NCBI GenBank assembly: GCA_030145015.1
Contig: JAQYWI010000034.1
Location: 1-38,129, forward strand
Direction of reading: 5' to 3'
DNA length: 38,129 nucleotides
DNA from: Desulfobacterales bacterium
GTDB lineage: Bacteria > Desulfobacterota > Desulfobacteria > Desulfobacterales > JAHEIW01
The translations under genes were made by a program, and so were the position numbers. The first letter of the stretch is position 1. Every line of letters begins with the position of its first letter. Shown in pieces: positions 33,349 through 38,129 of this stretch. Below the pieces are notes generated by a model. It was not told the DNA's origin. It saw only the letters and a program-made list of their open reading frames with translations, and made no database searches.

Positions 33349-34740
33349 TTAATCCCCCAGCAATTTTTTCCTGCGGTAACGGAAGGTGTGATGATTCATG
33401 TGCAACAGCCTGGCGGCCCGGCTTTCATTACCCTTTGCAATCCTTAAAGCCGTCTGGATATAATACTTTTCGAATGATTGGAGCTGTTCGGACAGATCCA
33501 AACCTTCCGCCGGAAATGGCGGAAACTGCTCCTCGATATCGATATTCTCTGATTCCTGCCCTAAACTCAGCATTTTTAGTCCGAGTTCTTTTTCGCTCAA
33601 CTCGGGTCCTTTGCCGATCAGAACGGCTCTTTCGATGAGGTTTTTTAGCTCGCGCACATTACCGGTCCAGCTGCGCGCCAATAAAGCGGTCTCTGCTTTT
33701 GGGGAAATAGCGGTGAATTTTTTACCAAATTTATTGCTGAACACCTGTAAAAAATATTTTGTCAGCGGAACGATATCACCCGGCCGCTCGTTTAATGACG
33801 GCACCTGAACCTTAATGACACCCAGGCGGAAAAAGAGATCTTTTCTGAACCGGTCTTCGCCGAGCATGCGATTTATATTTTTGTTGGTCGCGGAAATGAC
33901 GCGGGTTTGAATGTGTAATTTCTTCGTTCCACCCACCCGGTAAAACTCGCCGAGTTCAAGAAATCGCAGCAGCTTGGCCTGGGCTTCTAAACTTAGATCG
34001 CCGACCTCATCCAGAAAAAGGGTACCGCCGGCAGCCTCTTCGATTAAGCCCTTTTTGCCGGCAACGTCCGCACCGCTGAAAGCGCCCTTTTCATAGCCGA
34101 AAAGCTCGCTTTCGATCAGATCCTTGGGGATGGCCGCACAATTTACGGTGGCAAGGGGTGCATTGAAATTCGGGCTGTAATAATGAATGGTGCTGGCGAT
34201 TAATTCCTTTCCTGTGCCGGTTTCACCTATGATGAGTATGGGGGTGTCCGGACTTTTGGCCACCATCTTGATAAAATCCATCACATCCTGGATGGCATTG
34301 CTTTCACCGATAAAACACGGCAGGTTCTCCCGCAAGTACTTTTCCTGGAGCGCCTGAACTTCTTTTCTCAGCCGGATCGTATCCAGGGCATTGTGAATAC
34401 TGACCTCCAGACTATCCATGTGAATGGGCTTGACGACATAATCATAGGCACCGGATTTCATGGTTGATATCACTGTGCGAATATCCTCGTAGGCCGTGAT
34501 CATGATGACCAAGATCTCCGGGTAAAGGTCTTTTATCCTGTCCAGCGCTTCAGTGCCTGACATGCCCGGCAGGCCGATATCCAGTAAAACCAGATCGGGC
34601 GGGTCATTTTCAATAGACCCGATCGCGGTTTCGGCTTTCGAAAAAGTTTCAATACGGTAATCATCTTCCAGGGCCATGGAAATTGCGTCCCTGATCGACG
34701 CTTCGTCATCAATAATGTAAATGGTATATTTGAGCATCAT
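33349..34740 (-). CDS. Sigma-54-dependent response regulator, NtrC family, with GAFSGA loop
   Basis: This 463-residue activator has a receiver (about 1-120, phospho-Asp in LVLLDIGLPGMSG), an AAA+ domain (Walker A GETGTGKE, Walker [10 protein letters not shown]) and a C-terminal Fis-type helix-turn-helix (GNESRAARLLHMNHHTFRYR). The sigma-54 contact loop reads GAFSGA instead of GAFTGA, a conservative change. Start ATG 34740, or the adjacent ATG, has no strong Shine-Dalgarno. It lies 206 bp behind a histidine kinase gene, its probable partner. It is the best local candidate to bind the TTTCGAAA-type enhancer copies. Confidence 0.94.
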   Translation of the reverse strand: MMLKYTIYIIDDEASIRDAISMALEDDYRIETFSKAETAIGSIENDPPDLVLLDIGLPGMSGTEALDRIKDLYPEILVIMITAYEDIRTVISTMKSGAYDYVVKPIHMDSLEVSIHNALDTIRLRKEVQALQEKYLRENLPCFIGESNAIQDVMDFIKMVAKSPDTPILIIGETGTGKELIASTIHYYSPNFNAPLATVNCAAIPKDLIESELFGYEKGAFSGADVAGKKGLIEEAAGGTLFLDEVGDLSLEAQAKLLRFLELGEFYRVGGTKKLHIQTRVISATNKNINRMLGEDRFRKDLFFRLGVIKVQVPSLNERPGDIVPLTKYFLQVFSNKFGKKFTAISPKAETALLARSWTGNVRELKNLIERAVLIGKGPELSEKELGLKMLSLGQESENIDIEEQFPPFPAEGLDLSEQLQSFEKYYIQTALRIAKGNESRAARLLHMNHHTFRYRRKKLLGD

Positions 34741-34946
34741 TCGCGGCCCCTGTTTTTGAGCACGGATTTCCCGGGCAATTTTTTTATCTGAGCGTATGTG
34801 GATTTCAGCGGAATATTGTTTGAATTGTAAATCCTAAAATTGTCTGTCGCTAAATTTGAGCTTGAGTCCCGATGAGATCACATAATGGGTACTTGCCATG
34901 CGCCGGCCCTGCAAGCATGCATTTATCTTTTAAAAATGAAACCCGA

Positions 34947-37625
34947 TCAGGAATCGACGGCCTTTTTTAATGGAATTTCAATACGAAAATCGGCTCCGCC
35001 CATCTCACTGGCGCCCACACGACACGACCCCCCATGATCACTTGCAATTCTCTGACACAGGCTTAAACCGATTCCGGTGCTGTCGTGCTTGGTTGTGTAG
35101 AAGGGATCGAAAATCTCATCCCTTATCTTGCCGGGGACACCCGGTCCCGAATCGGACACCGTGATGACAATTGCGTTATTCATTAGCGCCGAACCAACGG
35201 AAATTTTTTTGTTTGCCTCCATGGTCCTCATCGCTTCGGCAGCATTGTTTATCAGGTTCAATACCATTTCTTCAATCTGGTGTGAATCCGCCAGGCAGAG
35301 TGGAAGATTTTCGCTTAAGGCCTGTTCAATCTTTATATTACTTTTGTGCATCGTCACCGCGGTGAGTTTTATGGCCTCAGCCAGGGGTTGATTGATATCG
35401 ATCAATTCAAGCCGGGGTTCACCGGGTTTGGCAAAATCCATCACCCTTTTGATGACCGATTCAATTTTACTTGAAGCCGATTTGAGGTGTTCGATTATCT
35501 GTTCAACTTTGGCCTTGTTTTCGGTTTTATCATAAATTTTTCCTAACGTATTCAGATAAATATTGATGCCTGACAACGGATTTCGGATTTCATGCGCAAT
35601 GCCGGCAGCCACACGACCCAAAGAAGCCATCTTATCCTGAATGGTTAAAAGATGCTCCAGCTCTTTGGCCTTGGTCATATCCATCATATTCATCAGAATA
35701 GCGTCTTTGCCTTTATATTCGATCCGGCTGGCCTGGCAGTGAACCCATTTCATATGACGCCGGCTAGTTTTACCACCCGGCGGATAAAACCTGAATTCCA
35801 TAGCGCCGATCGGCAATTTCCCCGCGCTGATGCTTTGATAAAATGCATCTACCGTTGTAATATCGTCCGGGTGGATGGATTCGGTATCCTGTAATTTTAT
35901 AGGTCGGGGCAATGGACCCAGTAAGCTTTCCTGCTTTGGATTCTGATAAACGATTTGACCATCTTGAATGATGGATATGCCCGTTAAAGAATGCTCCACC
36001 AAATCCCGAAAGCGTTTTTCGCTTTCGACCAAAGCCGTTTGCGCTTTGCGGCGTTCGGCGATTCTTCCGATTCGCTCGGCAACGGCATCCATCAGGCCTC
36101 TTTCCTCACCTAAGAAAGGCCCCTCATCTCTCTGCGGCCTTTCTTCGAGATAGCAAACACCCACATGGCCGACTGTCTTTTCAAAGACAATGATATTTTG
36201 CGAAAGCATCCATGGAGTCTCTTTAAAGTTCGCTGTCCTGAATTCTTGACCTTCGATATGGATTTTCGCGCAGGTAATTTCAGAATACTGCCAGGCGGGT
36301 GGAATGAGTTCGACGATTCCTTGCAGTATCTCCTCAAAAGAGAGTCTCCGTCTTTCGACCAGGCGCGATATCTCAAACAGGCAGTTTAACTCTTTGATCC
36401 GCTCATCCAGCTCATCCATGCTTTTTTGCAGCTCTTTCTCAATCTTGCTGCGTTCCTTTATTTCTTTATCCAGTTCATCGCGTGAAGCCGTCACCCTCTT
36501 TAATCGGTCCGTCATCCGGTCGAATGCCCGCCCCAGTTGTCCGATTTCATCTTGCGCGTCGGTAGCGACTTTATGGTCTAAATTACGCTTACCGATTTCC
36601 CTCACGCCCTGTTGCAAGGCTTGAATCGGATCAGAAAAGGACTTCGCAACGATAAATGCAGCAAATACACTGAGCACAATAACCGTAATTACGAGCACAA
36701 GTCCGAAATCCCTTAGCGTCGTGACGGGTTCATACGCTTCGGCGAGGTCTATCTTGGTCACCATTCCCCAGCCCAGTGAAGGGATGTATCGCCAGGCGGC
36801 CAGCACCTTTTGGCCGCGGTAATCGACGGTCAAATCACCACCATCATTTCCGCTTAAGGCCTCCTGAAGAGCAATGGCTTGGCTTTCTCCGAAAGCCGCC
36901 CTTCTTTTTAAGGCTGCATCCGGATCATGGCGCAGCGGGTTGAGAAACAGCGCCTGATCTCCCTCTTTTTTTACGAGTAAGGTCTCACCCGATTTGCCTA
37001 AGCCGGTGGTATCCTCGAGGAGCTCATAGATGGGGCCCATGTCGATTTCAAAAGCGGCATATCCTGTCAGATGCCCTTCGAGGGAACGGATGGGGCCCAT
37101 GAGAAAGATGGATAATTTGTCGCCTGCGATTGTATTTTTGAAAACCCTTGAATAGTGGATCTTATTTTTATCCCCATCAAAAGATTCTCCCCATAGATCC
37201 GTTAAGGGGGCCCCGTATCGAGCGGTGGTGGAAGATCGATTCAGAATATAAGCAATTCTGCCATCCGGGTTTGTCAAAATAACATTTATAAATTTATAAA
37301 CCGGAAGGTATGTTTTGAGCGCCCGGTACAGCTTTTCTCTGATGTCTGCATAAATCGGGTTGGAAAGATCGCCTGAAAATTCGGCCAGAATAGCACTATA
37401 TTTCATGAGCGTCGGTCGCTGTTGCGCGATGGCAATGTGTTTTTGGTGTTCGGCAAAAAAGTCTTCGATCCTTTTGACCTTCAGATCGGCAATACTTTTC
37501 AATTCTTCCATTCGCACGGATTCCAGTGTCTTGCGGGCATGAAAATATCCCAGCACACCGACAACAAACATGGGGATTGTGGTACATGCCAGGAGAATCA
37601 GGATCATTTTCTTTCGAATGGTCAT
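34947..37625 (-). CDS. Membrane sensor histidine kinase (Cache-HAMP-PAS)
   Basis: This protein of about 892 residues has a first membrane segment at about 7-27 and a large periplasmic double-Cache-like domain to about residue 315. A second membrane segment (LVLVITVIVLSVFAAFIVAK) leads into HAMP (SDPIQALQQGVREIGKRNLD). After that come a coiled coil, a GAF-like region, a PAS domain (SLTGISIIQDGQIVYQNPKQ), HisKA with the phospho-His in GIAHEIRNPLSG, and HATPase_c with NLINNAAEA, DSGPGVP and TGIGLSL. ATG 37625 is preferred because the preceding 36 residues of the open frame are not membrane-like and show no homology. It likely senses an extracytoplasmic small molecule and phosphorylates the NtrC-type regulator at 33349-34740. 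Confidence 0.94.
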   Translation of the reverse strand: MTIRKKMILILLACTTIPMFVVGVLGYFHARKTLESVRMEELKSIADLKVKRIEDFFAEHQKHIAIAQQRPTLMKYSAILAEFSGDLSNPIYADIREKLYRALKTYLPVYKFINVILTNPDGRIAYILNRSSTTARYGAPLTDLWGESFDGDKNKIHYSRVFKNTIAGDKLSIFLMGPIRSLEGHLTGYAAFEIDMGPIYELLEDTTGLGKSGETLLVKKEGDQALFLNPLRHDPDAALKRRAAFGESQAIALQEALSGNDGGDLTVDYRGQKVLAAWRYIPSLGWGMVTKIDLAEAYEPVTTLRDFGLVLVITVIVLSVFAAFIVAKSFSDPIQALQQGVREIGKRNLDHKVATDAQDEIGQLGRAFDRMTDRLKRVTASRDELDKEIKERSKIEKELQKSMDELDERIKELNCLFEISRLVERRRLSFEEILQGIVELIPPAWQYSEITCAKIHIEGQEFRTANFKETPWMLSQNIIVFEKTVGHVGVCYLEERPQRDEGPFLGEERGLMDAVAERIGRIAERRKAQTALVESEKRFRDLVEHSLTGISIIQDGQIVYQNPKQESLLGPLPRPIKLQDTESIHPDDITTVDAFYQSISAGKLPIGAMEFRFYPPGGKTSRRHMKWVHCQASRIEYKGKDAILMNMMDMTKAKELEHLLTIQDKMASLGRVAAGIAHEIRNPLSGINIYLNTLGKIYDKTENKAKVEQIIEHLKSASSKIESVIKRVMDFAKPGEPRLELIDINQPLAEAIKLTAVTMHKSNIKIEQALSENLPLCLADSHQIEEMVLNLINNAAEAMRTMEANKKISVGSALMNNAIVITVSDSGPGVPGKIRDEIFDPFYTTKHDSTGIGLSLCQRIASDHGGSCRVGASEMGGADFRIEIPLKKAVDS

Positions 37626-38030
37626 GTTAGTATCCGACCGTAAAAAGCGTCCGCTTATCAATTTTGACCAAATTGAGCGATTGCTGAGGTTGTCGCAAAT
37701 ACAAGAAAGATGTTGTTCCGCTATCGCCGCCAATGCGGGATGGCATCTGACGCAGCAGATGCGCTAAGATCGGCAATCCCGGCATGTTGGGGCGTGGCTC
37801 AAAGCAAAGCCCAAAGGGTTTCGAATTTTGAAAATATAAATCGATCGTTCGACCCTGTCGTTAGACCCTGAGGCTCTCGAAGGGAGGCTCTCGACGGGTA
37901 GATTTCATTGAATATCAAACAAAATAATCCATTTTTAAAATTTGAAACGCTCAATTTAAAAGTTTGGCAAAATGAATAATTAACACACAAATCCATTTTC
38001 GAAATGCATTCTTAGATTACCATAACAAAT
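37626..38030. other. Non-coding region upstream of the histidine kinase
   Basis: No protein-coding frame with recognisable features is visible. No sigma-54 promoter with correct spacing was found for the kinase gene, so it may use a housekeeping promoter. A short repeat block lies at 37851-37900. Confidence 0.5.
37851..37900. repeat. Short intergenic repeat block
   Basis: GACCCTG occurs at 37851 and 37864. GGCTCTCGAAGGGA (37872-37885) is followed directly by GGCTCTCGACGGGT (37886-37899), a 14-bp tandem pair. Outer CCCTGTCG and CGACGGG can pair imperfectly. It resembles dispersed CCCTGAG/CGAAGGG intergenic repeats of environmental bacteria; copy number in this genome cannot be seen here. Confidence 0.5.
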
Positions 38031-38071
38031 AATTTCGAAATTTTGCGAAAAAAATTTCGAAATTTTTCTAA
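38031..38071 (+). promoter_or_regulatory. Inverted copy E of the enhancer-like (UAS) element
   Basis: The + strand shows TTTCGAAATTTTGCGAAA and then the 18-bp palindrome AAAAATTTCGAAATTTTT, ending TCTAA. Its reverse complement is identical to copy D over about 35 bases. CG steps at 38036, 38046 and 38058 are 10 and 12 bp apart. The orientation suggests it serves a + strand promoter beyond the window end. Confidence 0.6.
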
Positions 38072-38129
38072 ATTTTTTATCAGTTCAATCCGGCAAATAA
38101 ATTCTAACAAAGATAACTATTTAATATCG

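Noticed and set aside
34756..34772. GC-rich pattern resembling a sigma-54 promoter before the NtrC-type gene at 33349-34740
   Set aside because: The -24 position reads CG rather than CC, and no enhancer copy lies upstream.
1..38129. tRNA, rRNA, CRISPR, insertion sequences, strong intrinsic terminators
   Set aside because: Looked for by eye on both strands. No convincing cloverleaf, repeat-spacer array, transposase or GC-hairpin followed by a T-run was seen.

Overview
This 38.1 kb window most resembles an anaerobic, probably sulfate-reducing or syntrophic deltaproteobacterium (Desulfobacterota, Desulfobacterales-like). The assignment is an inference from gene content: a TAXI-type TRAP transporter, an NAD-linked multi-subunit formate dehydrogenase, an Ech-type energy-converting [NiFe] hydrogenase, many universal stress proteins (USPs), and many two-component and sigma-54 regulators. 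No RNA gene, phage, insertion sequence or CRISPR array was seen.

Layout. Positions 148-4084 (+ strand) encode a TAXI solute-binding protein, a fused TRAP permease and a beta-hydroxyacid dehydrogenase. Positions 4163-4925 hold debris of two degraded genes where the strands converge. Everything from 4935 to 37625 is on the minus strand. Read in the direction of transcription, from high to low coordinates, it contains: a Cache/HAMP/PAS histidine kinase and an NtrC-type regulator (37625-33349); two USPs, a lone receiver, a zinc-ribbon protein, a PilZ protein, a USP fragment and a short GT5-like glycosyltransferase (33018-29325); two small unknown proteins, a cytidylate-kinase-like protein, a two-subunit CoA-transferase and a diguanylate cyclase (29056-24778); a tandem USP and echABCDEF (24408-18273); a GAF histidine kinase and a second NtrC-type regulator (18034-15374); a receiver protein, a receiver-NuoE fusion, a NuoF-like protein and FdhA (15051-8635), followed by a formate/nitrite-transporter remnant; and finally CBS-ACT, tandem USP, CBS-ACT and GNAT (7923-4935).

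The strongest observation is regulatory. Five minus-strand transcription units begin with a well-formed sigma-54 (-24/-12) promoter with exact GG-N10-GC spacing. Four of them (7998, 24463, 29102, 33086) also carry the same AT-rich element, built on TTTCGAAA/TTTCGCAAAA, with its promoter-proximal edge 96-101 bp upstream of the -12 GC. This is the arrangement expected for an enhancer (UAS) bound by an NtrC-family activator. A fifth copy of the element lies inverted at the right edge of the window (38031-38071). The formate dehydrogenase operon has a consensus sigma-54 promoter but a different enhancer: two copies of CGTATA-N6-TATACG spaced 71 bp apart. The window encodes exactly two sigma-54 activators, each beside a histidine kinase, so two sigma-54 circuits are proposed. 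One would control formate dehydrogenase. The other would control USPs, CBS-ACT proteins, Ech hydrogenase and the CoA-transferase operon.

Functionally the island looks like a fermentative or low-energy survival module. It combines formate/NADH/ferredoxin exchange (FdhA, NuoF-like, NuoE-like), proton reduction or H2 oxidation coupled to ion translocation (Ech), CoA transfer, AcuB-like nucleotide sensing with an acetyltransferase, c-di-GMP synthesis and reception, and several USPs. The most unusual protein is the receiver-domain/NuoE fusion, which places a phosphorylatable response-regulator domain on the electron-transfer subunit of the formate dehydrogenase.
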